In this document: one piece after another, positions 18,768 to 26,815 of the stretch | Position numbering within the stretch: the stretch's first letter is position 1 | How the letters are laid out: each line of letters opens with the position of its first letter | Assembly: GCF_007750855.1 (NCBI RefSeq) | Contig: NZ_CP036291.1 | Coordinates: 4,278,001 to 4,342,000 of the forward strand | Reading direction: 5' to 3' | DNA: 64,000 nt | Origin: Pirellulimonas nuda | GTDB taxonomy: Bacteria; Planctomycetota; Planctomycetia; Pirellulales; Lacipirellulaceae | Notes under the pieces: model-generated | The model's database searches: none | Seen by the model: the letters and a program-made list of their open reading frames with translations, nothing else | Told to the model about the DNA's origin: nothing | Position numbers and translations under genes: made by a program

Positions 18768-19547
18768 ATGACCGCCATGCGATCAACGTACTTCGCCGCT
18801 GTTGCCGTTATCTTGACCTGCATGGCGGGTGTTCCGCAAGCAAGCGCCCAGAATCGGGGCGGAGGCGCTACCACCGGGTCGACCGGATTCGGTGGGACCA
18901 GCGGGTTCGGCGGGACAGGCTTTGGCGGCGCCCAGTCTGGCTTCGGCGGCACGAGCGGCGGGAGCACCGGCTTCGGTGGAACCGGCTTCGGGGGCGCCCA
19001 GTCCGGCTTCGGCGGGACAAGCGGCTTCGGAGGCGGCCAGTCTGGCTTCGGGGGGGGCCAAACGGCGTTCGGCGGCGGCTTTGGTCAGACCGGCACGGCC
19101 CAACAAGGGGGCTTCGTCGGCCGTAGCGGCCAGGACGTAACGGCCATGTTCCAGGCGCTCGGCCAGACCCAAGGCCAGGGCCAGGGCGGCATGCAGCGCA
19201 CCTTCCAACGCAACGAGGGTCGCGGCGCCGAGCAGCAAGATGATGAGGGTTCGCCGGTGCGGGTCAAGCTGAAGCTCGGCTTCGCCGCCCCCCCCACGCA
19301 GCCCCAGATGCTACCCGCGCCGACCACCGATCGGATCAACAGCATCCTGACCCGCCGCGGCATTCTGGGCGTCTCGGTCGCGATCCAGGACGGACGGGCC
19401 GTGCTGTCGGGGAGCGTCGCTTCGGCTAGCGATCGGCTACTTGTGGAGAAGCTAGCGGGGCTCGAGCCGGGAGTCGCGGCGGTGGAGAACCAAATTGTTG
19501 TCCCTGACGCTGGGCCCGAATTGATTCCGCAACCGACAGATAACTAA
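18768..19547 (+). CDS. Secreted BON-domain protein with FGG repeats
   Basis: An exported protein of 259 residues. Signal peptide MRSTYFAAVAVILTCMAG, cleaved near ASA; ATG at 18768 (ATG at 18777 is an alternative). Residues about 25-115 are Gly/Phe repeats of FGGT, FGGAQSG and FGGGQ, including two copies of a 20-residue unit, so the DNA is also repetitive. A Gln/Gly linker follows, then a C-terminal BON domain (ILTRRGILGVSVAIQDGRAV, LSGSVASASDRLLVEKLA, GVAAVENQIVV). BON domains usually bind membranes or polymers in the envelope. TACAAT at 18732-18737 is a possible -10. The last 122 bases overlap the convergent gene. Confidence 0.85.
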   Translation: MTAMRSTYFAAVAVILTCMAGVPQASAQNRGGGATTGSTGFGGTSGFGGTGFGGAQSGFGGTSGGSTGFGGTGFGGAQSGFGGTSGFGGGQSGFGGGQTAFGGGFGQTGTAQQGGFVGRSGQDVTAMFQALGQTQGQGQGGMQRTFQRNEGRGAEQQDDEGSPVRVKLKLGFAAPPTQPQMLPAPTTDRINSILTRRGILGVSVAIQDGRAVLSGSVASASDRLLVEKLAGLEPGVAAVENQIVVPDAGPELIPQPTDN

Positions 19548-20457
19548 CCGGCGTTACGACGCCGTCCGCCATCGGCGACCCCACCGACGTTACCGGGTTG
19601 AGCGTCGGCACCGCGGGCGTGAGCGTGGCGAGCTTCCCCACGGAGGTCCGCGCCGGCTGCGGCGTGCTCGAGGCGCCCTGCCTCGGGGCGGGCGCCGGCG
19701 CCGGTTTGGCCGAACGATCCGCCGGCGTGTCGGCACGCTTCGCAGCGGGGAAACGCCCGCCAGACTGGCCGTAGCTCGCCGGCAGGTTGATCGACGTGGT
19801 CCGCATGGTGCGAACCGTCTCTGCCGCGGCCGCTTGCGGCTGGTTGAAGCCGGCCTGCATGACCGAGGGCGAGAGCGGGTCGAGCTCGGGCGGCGGCGGC
19901 ATCCGGCCCGGCAGCCGGTGGCGTGTTTGATCGCCGACGATCAGCGTGCCCCCCTTCATCGGCTCGAACCGCGCGATGAGGCTGATCTCGGACTGAACGC
20001 CGTCGACGCCGTCCCACGGCAGCCAGAAGCTGTACGAGGGGCCCAGGTCGGAATCGCTCTCGTGCAGCTTGAACTGATCGGGGGGGAACACGTAGCGCCG
20101 CGTCGGCTGGTTGTCGGCCGGCTTGCGGCCCGCCTCGTCGAACGCGTAGACCACGAGCTGCCCATCTACGCGGATCGGCTTGCTCTCGCGGCCGTCGTAG
20201 AAGTAGACGCGTCCGCCGAAGCCGCGTTGTGCATCGGACCCCTGCTGCTGGAGCACCGTGGTGGTCCAGGTGTCCGCGATGCGGATCGGCACGCCCGCCT
20301 TCGGGGGCTTCTTCTGCTTCCAGGGGACGCCGCTGGGGATGTCGATCTTGCGGACCAGCGCGCCCGGCCTCCAGCCTTCGCCCTCTTCGGCCAGCGACGG
20401 GCCGGCCATCGTGAGCAGCGCGGCGGCAAATGCAAGTCTTGAAGCGATGCGTTTCAT
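19426..20457 (-). CDS. Secreted protein downstream of gspD, unknown function
   Basis: A 343-residue exported protein, conserved-looking but not recognised. Signal peptide MKRIASRLAFAAALLTMAGPSLA sets the ATG at 20457. The folded part (residues 30-190) has ALVRKIDIPSGVPW, RIADTWTTTVLQQQG, GRVYFYDGRESKPIRVDGQL, YSFWLPWDG and GGTLIVGDQTRHRLPGR. The tail is Pro/Ala-rich (APAPAPRQGASST). It lies 120 bases after gspD on the same strand and could be an accessory of the secretion system. Its last 122 bases are antisense to the BON gene; the frame stays open with VVTPVSYLSVAESI, so the overlap looks real rather than a missed stop. Confidence 0.7.
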   Translation of the reverse strand: MKRIASRLAFAAALLTMAGPSLAEEGEGWRPGALVRKIDIPSGVPWKQKKPPKAGVPIRIADTWTTTVLQQQGSDAQRGFGGRVYFYDGRESKPIRVDGQLVVYAFDEAGRKPADNQPTRRYVFPPDQFKLHESDSDLGPSYSFWLPWDGVDGVQSEISLIARFEPMKGGTLIVGDQTRHRLPGRMPPPPELDPLSPSVMQAGFNQPQAAAAETVRTMRTTSINLPASYGQSGGRFPAAKRADTPADRSAKPAPAPAPRQGASSTPQPARTSVGKLATLTPAVPTLNPVTSVGSPMADGVVTPVSYLSVAESIRAQRQGQQFGSPPPRLPARAPLASPQVADR

Positions 20458-20495
20458 GGGTCGGCTTCTGCGGTTAGATTGCGAAATCTTGCTCT

Positions 20496-20580
20496 GGTTT
20501 AATATTGCAAATTGAAAACCGTGAATTGCAAATCGAACCCCTGCGTCCGTCACTCTTCAATTTGCAATTTGCAATCCGTC
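20496..20580. repeat. AT-rich periodic intergenic repeat, TTGCAAATT phrase
   Basis: The spacer between gspD and the downstream gene holds repeated words: ATTGCAAATTGAAAA, GAATTGCAAATCGAA, then the reverse CAATTTGCAATTTGCAAT. It is strikingly AT-rich against the surrounding GC-rich genes. The two orientations can pair. No gene is seen. Confidence 0.6.
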
Positions 20581-20581
20581 T

Positions 20582-23500
20582 CTACCCAGCCGCCGGCAGA
20601 CGCACCGGCCCGCCCGGCGAGGCGTAGCTCGCCGGCGTCACCTGGTCCGAGGCGGCGTCGCGCGACTTGTCGTCTCCCATCGGCATCATGGCGCCGTCGG
20701 GCTGCTGGATCGGCATCTCCATCGGCATGCCCTCGACCGGCATCCCGTCGGTCGGCACGCCCTCGATCGGCATCCCTTCGTAGACCGGCTGGCACTCCGC
20801 TTCGCCCGGGATGTACGTCGGGTAGACGCTCGGCGCCTCGGCCGCGCCCCACTCGTCGCAACGGCTCCGCAGGCCCGACGGGCCGTGCATGTTGATCACG
20901 TCGCACAGCACCCAGCTCATGCGGGCCGACTCGACCTGCTTGACCTGCTCGTTGTCCTGCTCGTCGCGGACGATACGGGGCGTGAGCACAATCAGCAGCT
21001 CCGTACGTTGCTGCGACACGCTGTCGTAGCGGAACAGGTCGCCCAGCAAAGGAATGTCGGAGATCAACGGCACCCGGCGGTGGATGTCGCTGGTGCTCTT
21101 GGTCAAGAGCCCGCTCAACAGCACCGTCTGGCCCGACAGGGCGCTGACGGTGGTGCTGGCCTGCGTGATGTCGATCCGCGGCGAACGCAGCACCTCGCCC
21201 GTCGGGGAGACCGAGATCGGCAGCCCCTCGATCTCCGATCCCACGGCGCTCTTCTGGGCCTGCACGGTCATCGTCACCTGGCCGTCGACGCTGATGCGCG
21301 GCTGCACCTGCAGGATGATGCCGACGTCGCGGTACTGCACCGTGTTGGTCTGCCCGCCGAACTGGTTCTGCTGAACGCCCGTGATGGTGGGCACCGACTG
21401 GCCCACCTGCACGAAGCCCACCTGGTTGTCGAGGCACATGATCTGCGGCCGGCTGAGCACCTCGAGCCGGCGGTTCTCTTGCAGGGCCCGCAGCAGCATG
21501 CTGATGCTGTTGCTCGACGCGGCGAACACGAACCCGCCGAAGCCCAGCTCGCTGTTCACCCGGTTCACGCCGAAGCTGGAAAGCCCCTGCGCCGCGACGC
21601 TGGCCGCGGTAGAGAGCGCCCGCGTGCTGGCGGAGTTGCCCAGCGGCTGGTTGTTGAACGCGAAGCCCGGTTGCTGATTGGCGGAGAGCACCGTCTGCTG
21701 TTCGACGGTGGTCACTGCCCCGCCGGGGGTCGTGGTGTTGGTGGTGGTGTTGATGGTCTGGATGTCCGACAGCAGCGAGCGGTCGAACAGCAGCGAGTCC
21801 TGCAGGCCGAGCTCAACGCCGAACTCGTCGGTGTCGTTCAACCGCACCTCGGCGATCAGCACCTGCACCAGCACCATCGGCGGGCGCTCGTCGAGGTCGT
21901 CGATCAGCTTGGCCACCTTCACGTGCTCCGGATCGGTGGCGCTGACGATCAGGCTGTTGGTGTTCAGCTCCGAGACAATCAGCACCTCGCGGTCGATCTG
22001 CGCGAAGGGGCTGATCGCCAACTGGGCCGCCTGCTCCGCTTCGCGTTCCGCGTCCAACAGCTCGTTGAGCGACAGCGCCACCTCGTCGGCCGGCGAGTTC
22101 TTCAGGCGGTAGACGCGCGTCTCGCGTCCGCGGTTGTCGCCGTCGTCCAGCCGGAGCAGGATCGCCTCGACCACCGCCAGGTCTTCGGCGCCGCCGGCCG
22201 CGATGATGCTGTTGGTGCGCTCATCCACGGAGAACTGCAAGCGGACGATGGCGTTCGAGCTGGCGCCGACCCCCGCGATGTCCGCGGCTTCGTCGGTGCC
22301 GAACAGGTCGCGGAGCATTTCTTCCAGGGCGACCGCGTCGCCGTTGATGATGGTGAACACCTTCAGCTCTGCGGTGGCGTCGGGCGTCTTGTCGAGCTGG
22401 GCGATCAGGGCCGCGATCAGCTCCATGCTGGCCGTTGGCGCCGTGACCACCAGCGCGTTGGCCCGCGCGTCGGCAGAGATCTTCACGCCGGTAAGGATGC
22501 CGGAGTCGAGCCGACGCTGGTCATCAATGGTCACCAACCGCAACGACGCCGAACGCGCGCCCGCTTCACCGGCCGCGTCGCCGGTCGGGGGCAGGATCGC
22601 GGCGTCGAGCACCCCCTTGAGGTCCTCCGCAAGGGTGTTGCGGAGCTGGAAGATACGCACCTCGTCCACGGCGCCCGACTGGGTCGTGTCGATCTCGCCC
22701 AGCAGCTTGCCGACCTCGAGCAGGTCGCTCGGGGAGGCGCTGACAATCAGGCTGTTGGTGCGGAAGTCGGGCACCACCAGCGCCCGCGGCGCCAGGGCGC
22801 CCCGCTCGCCGCGGTCGTCGATCGGGTTGCCCTCGTCGTCCAGGTCCAGGAAGTCGCGCACCAATTGCGAGGCGTCGCTGGCCGAGGCGTGCTGGAGCGG
22901 GAACACGCGGAACCGCGTTTCTGGCTTCACCGGCTGGTCGAGCTTCTTGGCCAGCTCGATGGCGGTCTGCACGTTCTCCGTCCGGCCGATCAGCAGCAGC
23001 GCGTTCGGTTTGCCCAACGGCGTGATGCTCACCGATCCGGTCCGCGGCCCCAGCACCTGCTGGTAAACCTGATCCAGCAAAGTAGCCATGGAGCGGGAAT
23101 CGACGTTCTCCAGCGGGTAGACCTCGATCGCCGGCACCGTCACGGCGCTGATGTTCTCGATCTGTCCGATGATCGACATCACCCGCTCGACGTCCTGCTG
23201 GGCGCCGCGGACGATGATGATGTCGAGCCCTTCGACGAACTCGATCTGCACCGGCCCGAGCAGCGAGGCCGCTTCTTCGGGAGTCTCGCCCGCGGCCCGC
23301 GGGGGCGACTGGCCCCCCTCGCCTTCGGGGGCCTGCATGAGCATGGTCACCGGCCTCACCTGCCCCGGCGCGGCGACGGAGCCGGCCTGGACCGCCTGCA
23401 ACGCCTGGCGGACCCGCTGCTGCGGCGCATTGCGGGTAGAGACGACGCCCGTCGCCTCCTTGGGGCTCTGCGTCTTGGCGTCCATCGCCTGCAGCACGCG

Positions 23501-24025
23501 GCCCCAGGCGGCGGCTTCCTCGGCGGGCCCGTCGACGCGGGCCTCGCCCGTTTGCCGATTGATCTGAACCGTTACGCCACCCACGTCTCCCAGCCGAACC
23601 GGGAACGACAGCCACAGGCCCGAGCCGTCCCACGTGGTGGGCAGCGGCCGACCCGTCAGGCCTTCCAGCCGAGAGTGGGCCTCCTGAGGCGTGAGCGTGG
23701 TGAGTTGAACCGACTGCGCCGCGGCGGCCGGCGCCGAGGCCGGGGCCTTTCCGCCCGCGGCGAGCATCCCGCGGACCTGGTCATGCACCGCGGGTTCGGC
23801 CAGCAGGATGAGTTGACCGGTGCGGTCGTCCCACGCCGCCCGCCGCCCGCCGGAGCGGTCGAGTTTCTCTGCCCAGACGCGGACGGCCTCGCTCCGCTCC
23901 GCCGGCGCCGTATGGGCCTGCAGCACCAGCGAGGACGATCCCTCTGGGGCCTGTCCGCGTGAAGCCGCGGCAGGGGCAAACGTCATTAAGGCCGCGAGAA
24001 CGACCCGTAGTTGGTTGCCGGTCAT
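20582..24025 (-). CDS. gspD: Type II secretion system secretin GspD, extra-long
   Basis: Outer-membrane channel of the secretion system. Signal peptide in QLRVVLAALMTFAPAAASRG; ATG at 24025 with GGAAAGG five bases before it. Residues about 30-230 hold a planctomycete-specific N-terminal part; several secretin N-domain repeats follow (VPAIEVYPLENVDSRSMA, RVFPLQHASASDASQLV, VRIFQLRNTLAEDLK, LKVFTIINGDAVALEEML, RVYRLKNSPADEVALSLN), and the C-terminal secretin domain ends with LSGLLTKSTSDIHRRVPLIS and RTELLIVLTPRIV. The 1147 residues exceed the usual 650-750 because of the additional N domains and a Met/Pro/Gly tail with EGMP-like repeats. Last of the core operon genes. Confidence 0.95.
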   Translation of the reverse strand: MTGNQLRVVLAALMTFAPAAASRGQAPEGSSSLVLQAHTAPAERSEAVRVWAEKLDRSGGRRAAWDDRTGQLILLAEPAVHDQVRGMLAAGGKAPASAPAAAAQSVQLTTLTPQEAHSRLEGLTGRPLPTTWDGSGLWLSFPVRLGDVGGVTVQINRQTGEARVDGPAEEAAAWGRVLQAMDAKTQSPKEATGVVSTRNAPQQRVRQALQAVQAGSVAAPGQVRPVTMLMQAPEGEGGQSPPRAAGETPEEAASLLGPVQIEFVEGLDIIIVRGAQQDVERVMSIIGQIENISAVTVPAIEVYPLENVDSRSMATLLDQVYQQVLGPRTGSVSITPLGKPNALLLIGRTENVQTAIELAKKLDQPVKPETRFRVFPLQHASASDASQLVRDFLDLDDEGNPIDDRGERGALAPRALVVPDFRTNSLIVSASPSDLLEVGKLLGEIDTTQSGAVDEVRIFQLRNTLAEDLKGVLDAAILPPTGDAAGEAGARSASLRLVTIDDQRRLDSGILTGVKISADARANALVVTAPTASMELIAALIAQLDKTPDATAELKVFTIINGDAVALEEMLRDLFGTDEAADIAGVGASSNAIVRLQFSVDERTNSIIAAGGAEDLAVVEAILLRLDDGDNRGRETRVYRLKNSPADEVALSLNELLDAEREAEQAAQLAISPFAQIDREVLIVSELNTNSLIVSATDPEHVKVAKLIDDLDERPPMVLVQVLIAEVRLNDTDEFGVELGLQDSLLFDRSLLSDIQTINTTTNTTTPGGAVTTVEQQTVLSANQQPGFAFNNQPLGNSASTRALSTAASVAAQGLSSFGVNRVNSELGFGGFVFAASSNSISMLLRALQENRRLEVLSRPQIMCLDNQVGFVQVGQSVPTITGVQQNQFGGQTNTVQYRDVGIILQVQPRISVDGQVTMTVQAQKSAVGSEIEGLPISVSPTGEVLRSPRIDITQASTTVSALSGQTVLLSGLLTKSTSDIHRRVPLISDIPLLGDLFRYDSVSQQRTELLIVLTPRIVRDEQDNEQVKQVESARMSWVLCDVINMHGPSGLRSRCDEWGAAEAPSVYPTYIPGEAECQPVYEGMPIEGVPTDGMPVEGMPMEMPIQQPDGAMMPMGDDKSRDAASDQVTPASYASPGGPVRLPAAG

Positions 24026-24260
24026 AGACGCCTTTCCCGTTGAGTCAGCGATCGGAACGGCGCGCACGGCACGCCGCTACCACCGGAGTAACCGGTTCAT
24101 CCCTTGTCATCGGCAAAGTCAGCCCACACCGCCAACAAATCTTCGCCGCCGGCAAGCAGGCGGCCGGTTCGGGCGGCCCCAGGATGCGCTGATGGAGCGC
24201 GCAGCGGCCACCAGAGGGACGCCCCAGCGGCGCCCGCCCGCTGCGGGGGGGGAAGACGGA

Positions 24261-25226
24261 CTACAGCGTCTCGTCGCTAGCAGTGACAGCGTCGCGGAGC
24301 GACTTGTCTTTTCGCAGTTCGATGGTGTAGGTGCCGTCCTCGGTCGATAGCACCAGCGAGTTGGAAGTGACCCGCTCTACCATGGCGCTCAGCTCCCCCA
24401 CCTTGAGCGGATCGCCGGCCCTGAGCCGTAGCACCTCGCCCGTGGTGCGGACCGTCACCCAGGCCTGGTAGGAGTCGCCAGAGCCAACGATGCCCGTCAC
24501 GTAGGCGTACTTCGCGTCGTCGAACTTCGGCGGCGCAGGACGCGGGGGCGGGTCGCGGCGCACCACCGGCGGGCGTACGGGCCTGGGGGGCGGGGGGGGC
24601 ACGTACTCTTGGAAGATATTCCTGCCCACCACGCTAGAGATGTACGCGTCTTCCGAGGCCAGCGTGAGCCGATCCGACTCCCCGGCAGCCAGGCCGGTGG
24701 CCCGTGGCGTCCCCGGGACGATCAGCGCCTCGACGGTCAATCCGAGCCGCACCTTGGCGCCCCCCTCCATCGGGGTGAGCTTCAACAGCGTCACCTTGTG
24801 GAGCTGGTTGCTGTGGTAGAACGCGTAGAGGAACCTGGTGACGGCCGACAGGTCGCCCACCGCGTCCGCGGTGAACGTGAGCGCCTCGTACGCGTCGCCC
24901 CGCGTGCGACCCCCTGGGGTGCTCTTGACGTCGTCGTACGTCAGTCCGGCGGCGACTAGCTGCTCGATCAGCCAGGCGCGGTACTCGCTGCGCGCCACGT
25001 TGCGTTCGCTGGGCAGCGAACGCGACTGGAACTCGTCGAGCTCGCCCAGGGCCGCCTGCGCTTTGTGCGCCTCTAGCCGGGCGAGGTCGAGCCGCCCCTT
25101 GACCTCGACGAGCGCTTCGGCGCGGGCGTCGACGGCCCCCTGGTACCGATTCCACAGCCTCGAGCCGCCCCACGCCACGATCAGCAGCACGACGCCCCCG
25201 GCCAGAATTTTTTCGCGTTGGTTCAC
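24261..25226 (-). CDS. PilO-PilP-like (GspM plus GspC-type) fusion protein
   Basis: Inner-membrane assembly protein of the secretion system. The GTG at 25226 overlaps the TGA of the preceding gene (GTGA), showing translational coupling. A single membrane helix comes first (ILAGGVVLLIVAWGGSRLW), then a coiled region and a PilO/GspM-like ferredoxin fold (LIEQLVAAGLTYDDVKS, LTFTADAVGDLSAVTRFLYA, LLKLTPMEGGAKVRLGLTVE). After VGRNIFQEY and a Pro-rich linker there is a PilP/GspC homology-region beta domain (YVTGIVGSGDSYQAWV, GEVLRLRAGDPLKVGE, NSLVLSTEDGTYTIEL). In GspC the latter contacts GspD; gspD is the next gene, 235 bases on. 321 residues. Confidence 0.82.
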   Translation of the reverse strand: MNQREKILAGGVVLLIVAWGGSRLWNRYQGAVDARAEALVEVKGRLDLARLEAHKAQAALGELDEFQSRSLPSERNVARSEYRAWLIEQLVAAGLTYDDVKSTPGGRTRGDAYEALTFTADAVGDLSAVTRFLYAFYHSNQLHKVTLLKLTPMEGGAKVRLGLTVEALIVPGTPRATGLAAGESDRLTLASEDAYISSVVGRNIFQEYVPPPPPRPVRPPVVRRDPPPRPAPPKFDDAKYAYVTGIVGSGDSYQAWVTVRTTGEVLRLRAGDPLKVGELSAMVERVTSNSLVLSTEDGTYTIELRKDKSLRDAVTASDETL

Positions 25227-26680
25227 GGTTGCCCCCCTTCGTTGGCCGCCCCAGGAACAACCGTAGAAGCCGGCGGCGCGGTCAGCGTCGCCTGGAACGT
25301 GGTGCGGTACAGGCCGGGCGTGTCCGCCGTTGCGACCGCGCCGGGTTGCACCTGGTGGTCGGCGTCTCGCAGCTCGCGTTCCAGATCGTCCAACGCGTCG
25401 GCGTCGCGTGCGGCGCCCTTGAGCTCGATCTGCCCGCCGGTTTCCTTGGCCCCGCCGCGGGCCGTGGCGGTCAGCCCCGTCACCAGCACGTCGGTCTCGG
25501 CCAAGAACTCCTTGGACTCGAGGACCTGGGGCCTCAGCTTGCGCCCGAGGCGTTCCAGCTCGTTGAGCCACGCCACGTCGGTCGCCAGCCACTCGTCGAT
25601 CGCGTCGGCGCGGACCCGCATGGGAGAGAACTTTTCGATCACCTTCTCCTCCGCGGCCAGTTCGCTGCGGACGTTCGCCGTCTCGGCGTCGTGCTGGGTC
25701 AGCCGGGCGTAGGCGAGCCAGGCGCCGCCGAGCAACAACGCCACCGCGGCGGCGGCCGCCAAGATCTTGGGGCGCTGGCTCGGCGCCTCCTCCTCGCTGC
25801 TGCGCGGGTTGAGGAGGTCGACCGCGTGGGGCTCGCCCGCTAGCTCGGCGACCGCCACCCCCACCGCTCCGGCGTACTGGCCCGTGTCGTCGATCGCCTC
25901 CGACGAACGGCCCTCGATCCAGCCGTCGATGTCTACGAACGAGCTCTCCAGCGGCGGGTCGGACTGCGTCGCAACCGGGTCGCAGCCGCAGAAGATCAAC
26001 CCGTCGAGCGGTCGATCCCCGAGTTGGATCCGGGCCGTCGACACCGTGCGCCGCAGCTCACCCTGTGAGACCGCCCCCGACGCGTTGGCGGGCGCCCGCC
26101 GGACGAGCGTCGGCAGGCCGTCTTCCCACAGCACCAGGTCGACCTCGCCGCCGCCCGGCAGAATCAGCACGTGCGCCCCGCTGGACAGGGCCGGGTTGAT
26201 GCGCGAGGCGAGCGACGCCGCACCCACCGGACGCAGCAAGTACGAGGTGGGCTTCAAGCCGGCCGCCGCGCACGCCTTCTCGATGGCGGCCCGTTCGACC
26301 GTCGGCAGGCGGGCTACCAGCACTTCGTGCGGGATCGTGTCGTCGCCGCGGACGGGGACAAAGTCCAACGCGGCGCCCTCGTCGCCAGCCCCGAACTCGC
26401 GTTCGGCCTGCAGCTCGACCATCGGCGCCAGTTCTGCTGCGGGGCCGGGCGGGAGCTTCAGCCTGCGGAACTGCATCAGGTCGCCGCTGACGCTCACCAA
26501 GACTTTCGAGAACGACCCCTTGGCCAGCCCGGTTTGCTCCAGCAGCTCCGCCACCGCCGTGGGAGATTCGCTCCGGTCCGCGGTCGCCAGCTTTACGATG
26601 CGCACGTCGGACCCCGCCGACTCTACGGCAACGGCCCGCACGTGCCGGCGGCCCCAATCGATAACAAGGATATTCGGCAT
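25223..26680 (-). CDS. PilM-PilN-like (GspL) fusion protein
   Basis: Cytoplasmic/inner-membrane platform protein of the secretion system. Residues 1-290 are a PilM-type actin-like ATPase domain (ILVIDWGRRHVRAVAVE, GSFSKVLVSVSGDLMQFRRL, HVLILPGGGEVDLVLWEDG, GAVGVAVAELAGEPHAVDLL). A transmembrane helix follows near residue 310 (ILAAAAAVALLLGGAWLAYA), with a PilN-like periplasmic coiled coil and ferredoxin fold after it (NVRSELAAEEKVIEKF, DVLVTGLTATARGG). This is the architecture of GspL. ATG at 26680; 485 residues. The 135-base gap to gspK holds a short AT-rich stretch at 26760-26778 but no gene. Confidence 0.85.
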   Translation of the reverse strand: MPNILVIDWGRRHVRAVAVESAGSDVRIVKLATADRSESPTAVAELLEQTGLAKGSFSKVLVSVSGDLMQFRRLKLPPGPAAELAPMVELQAEREFGAGDEGAALDFVPVRGDDTIPHEVLVARLPTVERAAIEKACAAAGLKPTSYLLRPVGAASLASRINPALSSGAHVLILPGGGEVDLVLWEDGLPTLVRRAPANASGAVSQGELRRTVSTARIQLGDRPLDGLIFCGCDPVATQSDPPLESSFVDIDGWIEGRSSEAIDDTGQYAGAVGVAVAELAGEPHAVDLLNPRSSEEEAPSQRPKILAAAAAVALLLGGAWLAYARLTQHDAETANVRSELAAEEKVIEKFSPMRVRADAIDEWLATDVAWLNELERLGRKLRPQVLESKEFLAETDVLVTGLTATARGGAKETGGQIELKGAARDADALDDLERELRDADHQVQPGAVATADTPGLYRTTFQATLTAPPASTVVPGAANEGGQP

Positions 26681-26815
26681 AAAAAGCTGCTAGTGGAGCG
26701 GAACGCCTGGGAACCTCTATCGTAGGCAGCGGCGCGCCGAGATTCGACAGCGAGGCCTACAAAACTATTGAATTATGCAACGACGGCGCGCGGCGGATCC
26801 CTGCCAAAGACCGGC

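Noticed and set aside
18885..19110. Tandem repeats considered as a CRISPR array
   Set aside because: The repeats lie in frame in the BON gene, encode FGG units and have no unique spacers; no cas gene is present.
20885..23962. A 1025-codon open frame on the plus strand, opposite gspD
   Set aside because: It is the antisense shadow of a GC-rich gene; the translation is Arg/His/Val-rich without domains, and gspD on the other strand is well supported.
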